Made by a program: the position numbers and the translations under genes
Notes under the pieces: generated by a model
Database searches by the model: none
The model's input: only the letters and a program-made list of their open reading frames with translations
What the model was told of the DNA's origin: nothing
Assembly (NCBI RefSeq): GCF_002795805.1
Contig: NZ_CP018799.1
Span: 2,039,001 to 2,103,000 of the forward strand
Direction of reading: 5' to 3'
DNA from: Mariprofundus aestuarium
Lineage (GTDB): Bacteria > Pseudomonadota > Zetaproteobacteria > Mariprofundales > Mariprofundaceae
Length of the DNA: 64,000 nt
Shown: one piece after another, positions 9,655 to 16,809 of the stretch
How positions within the stretch are numbered: the stretch's first letter is position 1
Layout of the letters: every line of letters begins with the position of its first letter

Positions 9655-10488
9655 ATGAGTAAAAGATCATTTTCCGCATTGTTACTGGCATCACTGTTCA
9701 TTGCCGCTCCGGCCTGGAGTGGCGGCCTGCTGGACAAGGAGCTGGCCAAGACCCTCAGGCAGGGTGTCGAGGAGAAGATTACCGGCAAATCATCCACCCC
9801 GATGGAGGAGGAGGTCGCCATCGGGCGGCAGATCGCCGGCAACCTGCTTGGCGCAGCCCCGCTAGTCAGGGATGCGAAGCTGCAGAAGTATGTTAACAGT
9901 GTCGGCCGCTGGGTCGCCGACCAAAGCGAGCGGCCCGATCTGCCCTGGCACTTCGGCGTCATCGCCTCGAACGACATTAATGCCTTCGCTGCACCCGGCG
10001 GCTATATCTTTGTTACCCACGGCCTCTACAACCTACTGCAGAACGAGGCCGAACTGGCCGGGGTCCTGGCACATGAAGTCGGCCATGTCATCCGCCAGCA
10101 TCATCTGAAGATCTTGCAGCAGAGCAAGCTGCTTGATCTTGGCAGTCAGGTGGTTACCCAGAAGGTGGGCGGCAACGACAGGGTGCAGGGGTTAATCGGC
10201 AGCGGCGCTGAGATCATGGCGCGCTCACTCGACAAGAGTGCCGAGTTCGAGGCGGATCGCATCGCCGTCGTACTGACCACCCGTGCCGGTTACGATGCAT
10301 TTGCGCTGCCGGGCGTACTGCAGCAGATCGGCCACTTCGCCAGGGACGATGGTGATGTCGCCCTGCTGTTCAAGACCCATCCCCATCCTGATGCCCGGCT
10401 CGACAGGCTGGGTGCGGCGATGGGCAGTCATTTTGATGGCATCGAAGGCAGGACGCTGGAGGCAAGGCTCTATCACATCGCCCCCTAG
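9655..10488 (+). CDS. M48-family periplasmic zinc metalloprotease (LoiP/BepA-like)
   Basis: 277 residues with a cleavable-looking signal peptide (1-22, ending AWSGG). The zinc site HEVGH is at 140-144 and the third ligand in EFEAD (196-200); the GGYIFVTHGLY block before it is typical of peptidase family M48. Unlike HtpX it has no membrane anchors besides the signal, and no TPR domain as in BepA, so it is closest to LoiP/YggG-type quality-control proteases. GAGAGG 6 bases upstream supports ATG 9655; the ATG at 9640, overlapping the lipoprotein stop, is possible. Last gene of the CHASE2 operon. Confidence 0.9.
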   Translation: MSKRSFSALLLASLFIAAPAWSGGLLDKELAKTLRQGVEEKITGKSSTPMEEEVAIGRQIAGNLLGAAPLVRDAKLQKYVNSVGRWVADQSERPDLPWHFGVIASNDINAFAAPGGYIFVTHGLYNLLQNEAELAGVLAHEVGHVIRQHHLKILQQSKLLDLGSQVVTQKVGGNDRVQGLIGSGAEIMARSLDKSAEFEADRIAVVLTTRAGYDAFALPGVLQQIGHFARDDGDVALLFKTHPHPDARLDRLGAAMGSHFDGIEGRTLEARLYHIAP

Positions 10489-10531
10489 CCGGTAATCGAT
10501 CATATTCCGGATAAAAAAACGCTTGCAGAGA

Positions 10532-10560
10532 TTGACTTTCAAGGGTTGTTTCTATAGTGT
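10532..10560 (+). promoter_or_regulatory. Promoter of 6S-like RNA copy C
   Basis: TTGACT at 10532-10537 and TAGTGT at 10555-10560 are 17 bases apart, with the RNA outer stem starting 12 bases later, the same distance as for copy D. A TATAGT at 10553-10558 overlaps and may be the better -10 at 15-base spacing. Confidence 0.55.
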
Positions 10561-10571
10561 AAATACACGTT

Positions 10572-10734
10572 CGTTGCACTGGTTGTGTGGCTTGTAAACT
10601 TTAGCCGATGCGTACTGAACGGGAGCTTGGCTATGCTGGCTGTGTGAATCCCTCACGGGATACCTGATGCCGGCATGCGGCGCCCACCTTACATAAAGGG
10701 TTCAGCCTTTACAGGCCATCGTGCCTGTGCAACG
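10572..10734 (+). ncRNA. ssrS: 6S RNA-like gene, copy C (of four)
   Basis: CGTTGCAC (10572-10579) pairs perfectly with GTGCAACG (10727-10734), and GCTTGTAAA pairs with TTTACAGGC closer in, giving the long broken outer stem of 6S RNA. The 5' block TAGCCGATG and the 3' block CACCTTACATAAAGGGTTCA followed by TTTACAGGCC closely match E. coli 6S (GAGCCGAT; CACCTTGAACCAAGGGTTCA; TTACAGCC). It has its own promoter and terminator and is almost identical in its core to copy D. Confidence 0.86.
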
Positions 10735-10747
10735 ACAAGGATTTCAG

Positions 10748-10787
10748 AAAAGGCCTGCCACTCCTCCCCCTCTTGGCAGGCCTTTTT
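10748..10787 (+). terminator. Intrinsic terminator of 6S-like copy C
   Basis: AAAAGGCCTGCCA pairs with TGGCAGGCCTTTTT around a CTCCTCCCCC loop, with the T-run following. It is nearly the same as the terminator after copy B. Confidence 0.9.
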
Positions 10788-10846
10788 CGTTTCTGCTCGC
10801 CAGTCGCATATTGTGCCACTGTGACTCTCAATCACTTGATTTACCC

Positions 10847-10875
10847 TTGCCCAAAGAGGGGGTTGGTAGTAAAGT
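10847..10875 (+). promoter_or_regulatory. Promoter of 6S-like RNA copy D
   Basis: TTGCCC at 10847-10852 and TAAAGT at 10870-10875 are 17 bases apart, and the RNA outer stem begins 12 bases after the -10. Confidence 0.5.
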
Positions 10876-10886
10876 GGATACAGTTT

Positions 10887-11047
10887 CGTTGCACTGGTTT
10901 GTGGCTTGTAAACTTGGGCCGATGCGTACTGAACGGGAGCTTGGCTATGCTGGCTGTGTGAATCCCTCACGGGATACCTGATGCCGGCATGCGGCGCCCA
11001 CCTTACATAAAGGGTTCAGTCTTTACAGGCCGCAGATCAGTGTTTCG
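10887..11047 (+). ncRNA. ssrS: 6S RNA-like gene, copy D (of four)
   Basis: The core (10900 to 11030) differs from copy C at only a few bases, including GGGCCGATG for TAGCCGATG, so C and D are a recent tandem duplication. The inner stem GGCTTGTAAA/TTTACAGGCC is kept. The outer stem CGTTGCACTG/CAGTGTTTCG has two T-T mismatches, so this copy's closing stem is weaker. The conserved blocks CACCTTACATAAAGGGTTCA and TTTACAGGCC are intact. It has its own promoter and terminator. Confidence 0.86.
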
Positions 11048-11062
11048 GAATAACTATTCATG

Positions 11063-11107
11063 AAAGGCCTGCCGGCTCCCTCTCCTTCCCGGCAGGTCTT
11101 TTTTTGT
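11063..11107 (+). terminator. Intrinsic terminator of 6S-like copy D
   Basis: AAAGGCCTGCCGG pairs with CCGGCAGGTCTTT around CTCCCTCTCCTT, followed by a run of Ts. Same design as the terminators of copies B and C. Confidence 0.9.
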
Positions 11108-11189
11108 TCATCGCTGAATAACGCGAAACACCTAGATGGGAATCATTTGTAAGTCATTACAGGTAGTTTTTAAGTGTATGGATTCACTT

Positions 11190-11216
11190 GTTCTTTCTTG
11201 TTGCCCAAGAAAGAAC
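11190..11216. repeat. Perfect 10-bp inverted repeat, possible dispersed intergenic element
   Basis: GTTCTTTCTT (11190-11199) and AAGAAAGAAC (11207-11216) flank GTTGCCC, followed by CAAAGAAGGGCGCCCGGG. A related but diverged arrangement occurs at 21839-21868, so it is probably a dispersed element rather than a gene-specific terminator. It lies downstream of the minus-strand gene at 11254. Confidence 0.5.
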
Positions 11217-11253
11217 CAAAGAAGGGCGCCCGGGAAACAGCATCAGGTCAGGT

Positions 11254-11904
11254 TCAGTCGTACCCCCTGTTCTCCTCCGCTCGCTTCTTCTGTTTATCAT
11301 CCCACCGTTTGCGCCTCTCCAGGTAGTCGCTCTTATCCTCCGTATGTCGGATCACCGGATGGCGTACCTGGCGCGCTTTGTTACTGCTTCTGATAACAGC
11401 GTGTTTGCCACCCTTCTCAGCTTTTTCTGCCTGATTTTTATTATCTTCTGGAGACGACTCATAGGGTATGCGGCTCATATTGATCCGGGCCGGGTTGTAA
11501 TCGGGGTCAAGCTGCAGTGACTCATTAAAGTGTGTGCGCGCAGCAGGCAGGTCACCCCAAAGCATCTGGGCTAGGCCGAGGTCATTGTGGGCAGCCGGGT
11601 TATCGGGGCAGAATTTGATACCCTTTTCCATCAGGGCGATTCTCTCATCCACGTACTCTGCTTTAGTTGCCTTGCGAAAGTACTTATCACCCTTGTTGCA
11701 GGACTTGCGGTGATAACGCGCCGCCGATGCATGGATGCGGTCACCCTTCTCCATATCCAGGAAGCCACCAACCAGACCACCGAGCACGCCGCCATGAATC
11801 CCGTCTTCGAACACCTGATCTGGAGCGGTACCGCCCTCTGCCCCATGAGCCGTTGCACAGGGCAACAGAAACAGCGTCGCAGCAATAAAAACAAATCGTT
11901 TCAT
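11254..11904 (-). CDS. Secreted glycine-zipper/TPR-like protein, paralogue of 18157-18738
   Basis: 216 residues with a signal peptide (ending AHGAEGG); no lipobox cysteine is seen. Next comes a glycine-rich segment (HGGVLGGLVGGF) like a glycine zipper, then a block with conserved cysteines (SCNKGDKYF, KFCPDNPAAHNDLG) and a single TPR-like repeat (GDLPAARTHFNESLQLDPDYNPA). The tail is very basic and charged. The central 100 residues align well with the protein at 18157-18738 (ASAxRYHRxxC, CPxNPAAHNDLG). Function unknown; envelope location is inferred. ATG 11904 (MKRF) was preferred by analogy with the paralogue. Confidence 0.72.
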   Translation of the reverse strand: MKRFVFIAATLFLLPCATAHGAEGGTAPDQVFEDGIHGGVLGGLVGGFLDMEKGDRIHASAARYHRKSCNKGDKYFRKATKAEYVDERIALMEKGIKFCPDNPAAHNDLGLAQMLWGDLPAARTHFNESLQLDPDYNPARINMSRIPYESSPEDNKNQAEKAEKGGKHAVIRSSNKARQVRHPVIRHTEDKSDYLERRKRWDDKQKKRAEENRGYD

Positions 11905-12077
11905 CGTCACCTCTAGAGCAGCTTCACTTCAAGCGCATCAACCGCTGCATCTCTGGCCGCCATCTGCGACACCAGAACAATACTATAGCACATTTTCTAT
12001 ACTCCGCTTGGTTGCCTGCCCTGCCCTCGGAACCGATCGTTATCGAGTTTCCTTACCTAAATAGAGATACGGGGCAC

Positions 12078-12233
12078 TCACCCTTCGGTGTTGGCATCAT
12101 CTCCATGGTTCTCATAATCATCGGCATCATAATCATTTGCGGGGATGTGGAACTCTATTCCCAGAATCTTAGTCGGTGTTGATCCACAAGCAGAAAGCAG
12201 GGTCAGAAGCGTAACAAGAAGAATCATTTTCAT
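12078..12233 (-). CDS. Small lipoprotein, 51 residues
   Basis: The signal peptide MKMILLVTLLTLLSAC has a clear lipobox (LSAC). The mature peptide is about 35 residues and acidic at its end (many D and E). GAGAGG 6 bases upstream of ATG 12233 fixes the start; the longer frame from 12281 adds residues with no such support. It resembles the small lipoproteins often found free-standing in proteobacteria; no family was recognised. Confidence 0.62.
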   Translation of the reverse strand: MKMILLVTLLTLLSACGSTPTKILGIEFHIPANDYDADDYENHGDDANTEG

Positions 12234-12335
12234 ATGGCACCTCTCATTTAGCGATAGATAGATTTGCACATAACAGTGCAACTGTCCAACAGAACCCTGT
12301 TCACTGTCAACTGATGCGCGCTTTAACCACCCCTT

Positions 12336-13217
12336 TTACATGCCACGCAGGCACCATGGCCTAAGCGGCTCCTGCCCTGCCAGTGCGGCCTGTAGTTGGG
12401 CCAGGATCTTTCCCCTGTCGCGGGGAAGATTACCGGCCAGGGCCAGCGCATTGGAGGCGTGATTGGAGCGGAAGATCACTGGTCTGGGAGGATTAATGCC
12501 GCTGATCAGGCGCTGCTGTTCGAGAAGGATGGCGTGATCCTCCTGGAACTCGAAGGGCTCCGCGAACTTATCCCGGAATTCAGCAGTAATCTCATCCTCA
12601 AGGTAGATCTGCAGCATGGAGAAGTAGGTGACTGGCGCCCTGTTAAGCAGTTCAATGGTGCCATCGATATGCTCCTGCCAGCGGCTTTTACCACCCAGAC
12701 CAAGGATGACGGTCGCGGAGACCTTCAAACCTGCATCAGATGCCTTCTGCATCGCCTCAGCGATACCCCGCTGGCTGGCCCCCTTGGTGATCTTCTTCAG
12801 AATTAGGTTGGAGCCGGACTCAATGCCGAGGTAGAGCAGCTTTAGACCACGCTGCTTCAGCAGGGTCAGCTCATCTGCCCCCTTGCCCAGAAGGTTCGCA
12901 GGTGTGGCATAACAGGAGACTCGGTTCAGCATGGGAAATACCGCATGCAGTGCATCGAGAATCGCTACAAGTTGCTCTGTCGACAGGCTGAGCGCATCGC
13001 CATCGGCGAGGAATACCCGCCGCGCATCAGGTGCGCTGCGGGCAGCACGGCCGATATCTTCAATTACATCCTCAAGCGGCCGCTGGCTGTACTGCTTACT
13101 CCGATACATCGAGCAGAAGCTGCAGCGGTTGAAACTACAGCCGAGTGTCACCTGGATGATCAGATTCTCCGCCTCGCTCGGTGGCCGGTAGAGCGGCATG
13201 TGATAGTTCAGTGGCAT
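12336..13217 (-). CDS. Radical SAM enzyme of unknown substrate
   Basis: About 293 residues. The cluster motif CSFNRCSFC near residue 27-35 has CX4CX2C spacing, which is usual for a subset of uncharacterised radical SAM proteins (GCSxNxCxFC). It is followed by LADGDALSL, YLGIESGS and VSATVILGLGG, the SAM-binding strands of the barrel. The C-terminus contains IYLEDEITAEF and FRSNHASN. It stands alone on the minus strand with a weak ribosome site. Substrate not predictable from context. Confidence 0.78.
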   Translation of the reverse strand: MPLNYHMPLYRPPSEAENLIIQVTLGCSFNRCSFCSMYRSKQYSQRPLEDVIEDIGRAARSAPDARRVFLADGDALSLSTEQLVAILDALHAVFPMLNRVSCYATPANLLGKGADELTLLKQRGLKLLYLGIESGSNLILKKITKGASQRGIAEAMQKASDAGLKVSATVILGLGGKSRWQEHIDGTIELLNRAPVTYFSMLQIYLEDEITAEFRDKFAEPFEFQEDHAILLEQQRLISGINPPRPVIFRSNHASNALALAGNLPRDRGKILAQLQAALAGQEPLRPWCLRGM

Positions 13218-13460
13218 AATCACAAACTAGGGAGTTTAGAAAAAACCGCATCCTGCAATTTTTGGTATCAGGGCTTGCTTCTCCCTTCTTGCGAACAATC
13301 GGAATAGCGGGGCTTTTAGTTTGAGACCTGATTACTAAAGCTGTGCGGGCCAAAACGCCCATTTGGCTCTAAGCCTATCGCGCGACGAGACAGCGTCGCT
13401 TGCTTCCCGTTAGCAGATTGCCGAGACCAACATTTTCAATCGCCCCTATGCATGATCTGA

Positions 13461-13491
13461 GCCGATGCCTTTGACTGCCGAAAGCATCGGC
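13461..13491 (-). terminator. Hairpin just after rsgA, possible terminator
   Basis: GCCGATGC (13461-13468) and GCATCGGC (13484-13491) can pair, extended by CTTT/AAAG with a bulge. It starts 4 bases after the rsgA stop on the minus strand. A run of Ts is missing, so efficiency as an intrinsic terminator is doubtful. Confidence 0.4.
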
Positions 13492-13494
13492 CAT

Positions 13495-14556
13495 TCAATA
13501 CTTATCTCTATGCTTCATTACTGATTTGATATGTCGCCCGAATGCCTTGTCCTTTTTACGTTTCTCGTGATGTGACATCTGATAAAAATCCGACTCTTTA
13601 TTGAGCTTCAGGTAATTCTGAAAGTGATCTTCACTCAGCTCGCCATTCTCGATTGCCATCAAAATCGCGCAACCGGGTTCATTGCTGTGGCTGCAATCAG
13701 CAAAGCGACAATTTGCTATAAGTTCTACAACGTCACTGAAACTCTCATCTATCCCTTCACTGTCACCTACCATGCCCAGCTCTCGCATTCCGGGCATATC
13801 AATCAACATTGCTCCATCTTCAAGCATAATCAGTTGGCGGCGCGTCGTGGTATGTCGACCTTCGCCTGTTGCGCTAACAGACTTGGTTTCCAATTCAGCT
13901 TTGCCGACAAGTCGATTGATCAATGTGGTTTTACCTACACCGGAAGAGCCAAGAAGGCAGTACGTTTTTCCGGCCGCCATGAGCGCTCTGACCTGCTCAA
14001 TCCCGCTCCCGGTCACATTGCTTAGCGCAATGATTTGAGTGTTAATGCCTGCGCTGCGAATGTTCGCCATCAATAGCTCCAGTTCATCTGGGCTTATCAG
14101 GTCTGTCTTGGTAAGAAGAATCAATGGCTCAATCTGACCTTCATTTACCATGACCAGGTATCGCTCAAGTCTGCGAATATTAAAATCGAAGCGGCATGAC
14201 TGGACAATGAATGCTGTATCAATATTGGCAGCAATCATTTGAAACTCTATCTCCCTTCCCGCAGTTTTCCGGCGTAAGAGCGTTTTTCTTTGAAGGATTG
14301 CGTGAATGCTCGCAAAAGCGTCGCTGTCATGGTGCTCTACAGAAACCCAGTCCCCAACACATGGAAAGTCCGCAGGTGATTCAATCTCATGCAAATACTT
14401 CCCCAGCAGAACTGCTGAAATTTCTCTGAACCCATCATTTACAATGCACCTGCCTCTGTCTACTGCAATGACTCGAGCAATGCTCTGCTCCGGCTTAACC
14501 AGCTCTTTAGCGTGATCTTCAAACCAACTGTCAAAGCCAAGTGCAATCAATTCCAT
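13495..14556 (-). CDS. rsgA: Ribosome small-subunit-dependent GTPase RsgA
   Basis: A late 30S assembly factor with a circularly permuted GTPase. About 353 residues: N-terminal OB-fold (to about 90), then the GTPase with NKxD-like LLTKTDL before the P-loop GSSGVGKTTLINRL, DMPGMRELG as the G3 block, and a C-terminal zinc site (CRFADCSHSNEPGC). The order of motifs is the permuted one that defines the family. ATG 14556 follows GGAGAT at 7 bases; the frame upstream is open but lacks a site. Codon use appears more AT-rich than the neighbours. Confidence 0.9.
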   Translation of the reverse strand: MELIALGFDSWFEDHAKELVKPEQSIARVIAVDRGRCIVNDGFREISAVLLGKYLHEIESPADFPCVGDWVSVEHHDSDAFASIHAILQRKTLLRRKTAGREIEFQMIAANIDTAFIVQSCRFDFNIRRLERYLVMVNEGQIEPLILLTKTDLISPDELELLMANIRSAGINTQIIALSNVTGSGIEQVRALMAAGKTYCLLGSSGVGKTTLINRLVGKAELETKSVSATGEGRHTTTRRQLIMLEDGAMLIDMPGMRELGMVGDSEGIDESFSDVVELIANCRFADCSHSNEPGCAILMAIENGELSEDHFQNYLKLNKESDFYQMSHHEKRKKDKAFGRHIKSVMKHRDKY

Positions 14557-14785
14557 GGGGTGATCTCCATTTGAATCTCTAAATGAAATCCACATCTAAC
14601 TATATCCCGGAATTTAAATTCTAACAGCCGGCAAATGATGCATTTTGTGAAAGCAGACATTTGCGCCCCCAAAAAGGGCTCCTTAACTACACAAGCAAGG
14701 CTAGCAAAACATTTGTCTCGGGCGGAGGATCGGCAGCCTTCAGCCCACCATTCCTGCAACCACCATAAACAACTAAGCTGCGGGC

Positions 14786-15313
14786 ATGCGCCCAAAACCA
14801 CCACCGAACTACCTTGCCGGTTATCCCGCCAATCTGGTAGAGAGAGTCCAACAGCTGATCGAGCAAAACAGTTTGGCTGAGTGGCTACTGAAAAAGTATC
14901 CGCACAGCCATTCGGTGCGCAGTGACAAGGCGCTTTATGCGTACGTGATGGAACTCAAAGAGACCTATCTGCGCAAGGCGGGGCCGCTCAACAAAGTGGC
15001 TTTCGACAGCATGCTGCACCTCACCCGCAATGCGCTCGGCATGCACTCCAGCAAGTCGCGGGTGCACGGAGCAAAGCTCAAGGCCAAACGCGAGATCCAT
15101 GTGGCGACGATGTTCAAGGATATGCCGCCCGAATTCCTGCGCATGATTGTGGTTCACGAACTTTCCCACATGAAGGTGGCCGAGCATGACAAGTCGTTTT
15201 ATAAACTCTGCTGCAACATGGAGGCGGATTACCATCAGCTGGAGTTCGATCTTCGCGCCTACCTCACCTACCTCGAATCAGGTGGTGAGCCGCTCTGGAA
15301 GGTCACAGCGTAA
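14786..15313 (+). CDS. YgjP-like (M48-related, DUF45) metallopeptidase
   Basis: 175 residues. The zinc site HELSH is at 124-128 with a further His in EHDKSFY (H134), the pattern of the YgjP/WLM-like DUF45 family. There is no signal peptide, so it is cytoplasmic. The N-terminal half (residues 20-100) is basic and helical. Members of this family are often linked to type I restriction or SprT-like repair functions, but nothing of that kind is next to it here. It is followed by a small gene on the same strand. Confidence 0.82.
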   Translation: MRPKPPPNYLAGYPANLVERVQQLIEQNSLAEWLLKKYPHSHSVRSDKALYAYVMELKETYLRKAGPLNKVAFDSMLHLTRNALGMHSSKSRVHGAKLKAKREIHVATMFKDMPPEFLRMIVVHELSHMKVAEHDKSFYKLCCNMEADYHQLEFDLRAYLTYLESGGEPLWKVTA

Positions 15314-15418
15314 AGGCATCCGTATTCCTCCGGATACCCAGTTCATAAAGCAGCCGTAGCATTGCAGCTGCCACCACTCCTCTCCTCTCCCTCCCCTCCC
15401 GCGGAAGGAGTGTTGGTA

Positions 15419-15655
15419 ATGATAACTGCAGGAGGCGAGTCCCATGAATCCATTCCGGGCCAAGAGAATCGCCGACTATTTTTCTCGTCTACCTTCCATA
15501 CAGAAAACAGCCTCTACGGCGTAACCATTCGCTATATGGGTATTAAGATTCATTTTGAAGATGAGCACGGTCTCTGGGAGCTCCTTCACAGCCTCTGCAA
15601 GCACACCCAACAGCAGGATCTCATCAAGGAAGCGGCAGCAAAACTCATCGCCTGA
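15419..15655 (+). CDS. Small hypothetical protein, 78 residues
   Basis: AAGGAG at 15405-15410 lies 8 bases before ATG 15419, which supports translation. The C-terminal 39 residues (from MGIKIHFEDE) have a regular helical look with conserved-looking acidic and hydrophobic positions; an internal start at 15536 is possible but has no site. No family recognised and no membrane segment. It sits between the YgjP-like gene and a DUF3817 gene, all on the plus strand. Confidence 0.4.
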   Translation: MITAGGESHESIPGQENRRLFFSSTFHTENSLYGVTIRYMGIKIHFEDEHGLWELLHSLCKHTQQQDLIKEAAAKLIA

Positions 15656-15750
15656 CCTAGGCCACTTGTAAATAATGGGTTGCCCTGGCCGCAAGAAAGC
15701 AGTTGCATGTCTCCCGTTTTTACCTGCCACTAGGAAGGAGACAGATCATC

Positions 15751-16038
15751 ATGTTTAAAGCATTCAGAATTATGAGCTTCATCGAAGGAATATCGTTCAT
15801 CGCCCTGCTCTTTATTGCCATGCCTGCCAAATATCAGTTCGATCTTGATCTTGTGGCTATTGCCGGCCCGGTTCACGGATACCTCTGGATAGCTTATCTC
15901 GTGATGCTTGAGATCGTAAGCCGCAAACACAACTGGGACAAACCGCTGTGGAACTACGCCTTTATCACCTCGATCCTGCCCTTCGGCTGCTTTTTCCTCG
16001 AAAAAAGGCTCAGGAGCATCGCCCAGACTTCTGCTTAA
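15751..16038 (+). CDS. DUF3817-family small membrane protein
   Basis: 95 residues with three membrane helices (about 7-24, 34-54 and 68-86). The family markers are FRIMSFIEGISF at the N-terminus, PVHGYLW in the middle, and a final helix ending FFLEKRLR, as in the YdzA/DUF3817 family. AGGAAGGAG 8 bases upstream sets the start at 15751. Function of the family is unknown. Confidence 0.8.
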   Translation: MFKAFRIMSFIEGISFIALLFIAMPAKYQFDLDLVAIAGPVHGYLWIAYLVMLEIVSRKHNWDKPLWNYAFITSILPFGCFFLEKRLRSIAQTSA

Positions 16039-16095
16039 CCAGCCAGCATAAAATCAATAGTTACTGACTTCACTGAAGTTAGACTACTCCCAGTC

Positions 16096-16141
16096 ATTCG
16101 TTCGAGTCCTGCACGGCTCCCCATGCAGGACTCGAACGAAT
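16096..16141. repeat. 18-bp perfect palindrome with tRNA T-arm-like sequence
   Basis: ATTCGTTCGAGTCCTGCA (16096-16113) is repeated as its exact reverse complement at 16124-16141 around a 10-base loop CGGCTCCCCA. GTTCGAGTCCTGC resembles the T-arm of a tRNA, and the loop resembles a tRNA acceptor end with CCA. The rest of a tRNA is absent and the T-stem would not pair. It lies between converging genes and could stop transcription from both sides, or mark an old recombination event. Confidence 0.6.
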
Positions 16142-16151
16142 AACAGATAAC

Positions 16152-16685
16152 TCAGCCCTCCTCCATCATCATGACCAGCAGATCAGTGGGACCGGGATCA
16201 ACACCTGCCTGAAAGAGCAGGGTCGTGGTCTGGCCGCGGTGGTGGGTCTGGTGGTTGAAGAAGTGCTGTAACAACTGACCCAGCAGACGCTCCTGTTTCT
16301 CGCCTGCCATGTTGCGGTAGCGAATCGACTGGGCCAGAAGCTCAGACGTCAATGTTTCGGAAAAATCGAGAATCAAGCCATCAATGCTTCTGCGGGTTTC
16401 GGTCAGTTCGGCAAAGTCATCGAAGAGGATTTCACGCGACGAGGCGGGGGTGGGGTACTCGGTAAGCGGATGCGCCAGTGCTTCGCGGCAACCGGGACTG
16501 GTGGCAAAGCGGTGCAGCCAGAAGAGATCGGCAATCAGGATATGGTTGAGGGTGCCAAGAATCGAGCCGAAGAAGGCATCGCGATCCTCTGCAATCGCAT
16601 CGGCAGGCAGCTCACTTACCTTCGCAAACAATTTGCGGTTCATCCAGCGGTTGTAGCGCGCCATGCGTTGCAGATATTCAGTCAT
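16152..16685 (-). CDS. DinB-family protein
   Basis: 177 residues forming the four-helix DinB/YfiT-type bundle, a metal-binding fold related to bacillithiol or mycothiol S-transferases. Landmarks are LNHILIADLFWLHRF (first metal His, H48) and the late HQTHHRGQTTTLL block carrying the other ligands. Substrate unknown. ATG 16685 is chosen because the in-frame region upstream is only a hexamer repeat encoding Gly-Glu repeats, which is unlikely to be protein. Confidence 0.82.
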   Translation of the reverse strand: MTEYLQRMARYNRWMNRKLFAKVSELPADAIAEDRDAFFGSILGTLNHILIADLFWLHRFATSPGCREALAHPLTEYPTPASSREILFDDFAELTETRRSIDGLILDFSETLTSELLAQSIRYRNMAGEKQERLLGQLLQHFFNHQTHHRGQTTTLLFQAGVDPGPTDLLVMMMEEG

Positions 16686-16690
16686 CCCCT

Positions 16691-16725
16691 CGCCCTCGCC
16701 CTCGCCCTCGCCCTCGCCCTCGCCC
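16691..16725. repeat. Hexanucleotide tandem repeat (CGCCCT, nearly 6 copies) at the DinB gene start
   Basis: About 5.8 perfect copies of CGCCCT (GAGGGC-type on the coding strand) end 6 bases before the DinB start codon. Each unit on the coding strand carries GAGGG, a fair ribosome-binding core, so the array may itself supply the ribosome site. Six-base units keep frame if the array is translated. Confidence 0.9.
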
Positions 16726-16765
16726 AAACGAGTATAGCAGGGAATCTAAACTTTGCTGGTTTAAG

Positions 16766-16787
16766 GTGCCCCCGCTTTTGGGGGCAC
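16766..16787 (-). terminator. Hairpin after the lipoprotein gene at 16810
   Basis: GTGCCCCC (16766-16773) pairs with GGGGGCAC (16780-16787), loop GCTTTT. It is 22 bases after the stop of the minus-strand lipoprotein gene. Only a weak T-stretch follows on that strand. Confidence 0.5.
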
Positions 16788-16809
16788 TCAAAACCTGGCT
16801 TTTATGATC

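Noticed and set aside
5578-11047. The four repeats as an insertion sequence, MITE or tmRNA
   Set aside because: Outer stems differ between copies while staying paired, no target duplication or transposase was seen, and conserved blocks match 6S RNA rather than tmRNA.
16096-16123. tRNA gene end
   Set aside because: T-arm-like bases are present but the T-stem does not pair and no D-arm, anticodon arm or acceptor stem is found upstream.
16686-16727. N-terminal Gly-Glu extension of the DinB protein
   Set aside because: It is only the translation of the hexamer repeat from a TTG; DinB proteins begin near the ATG at 16685.
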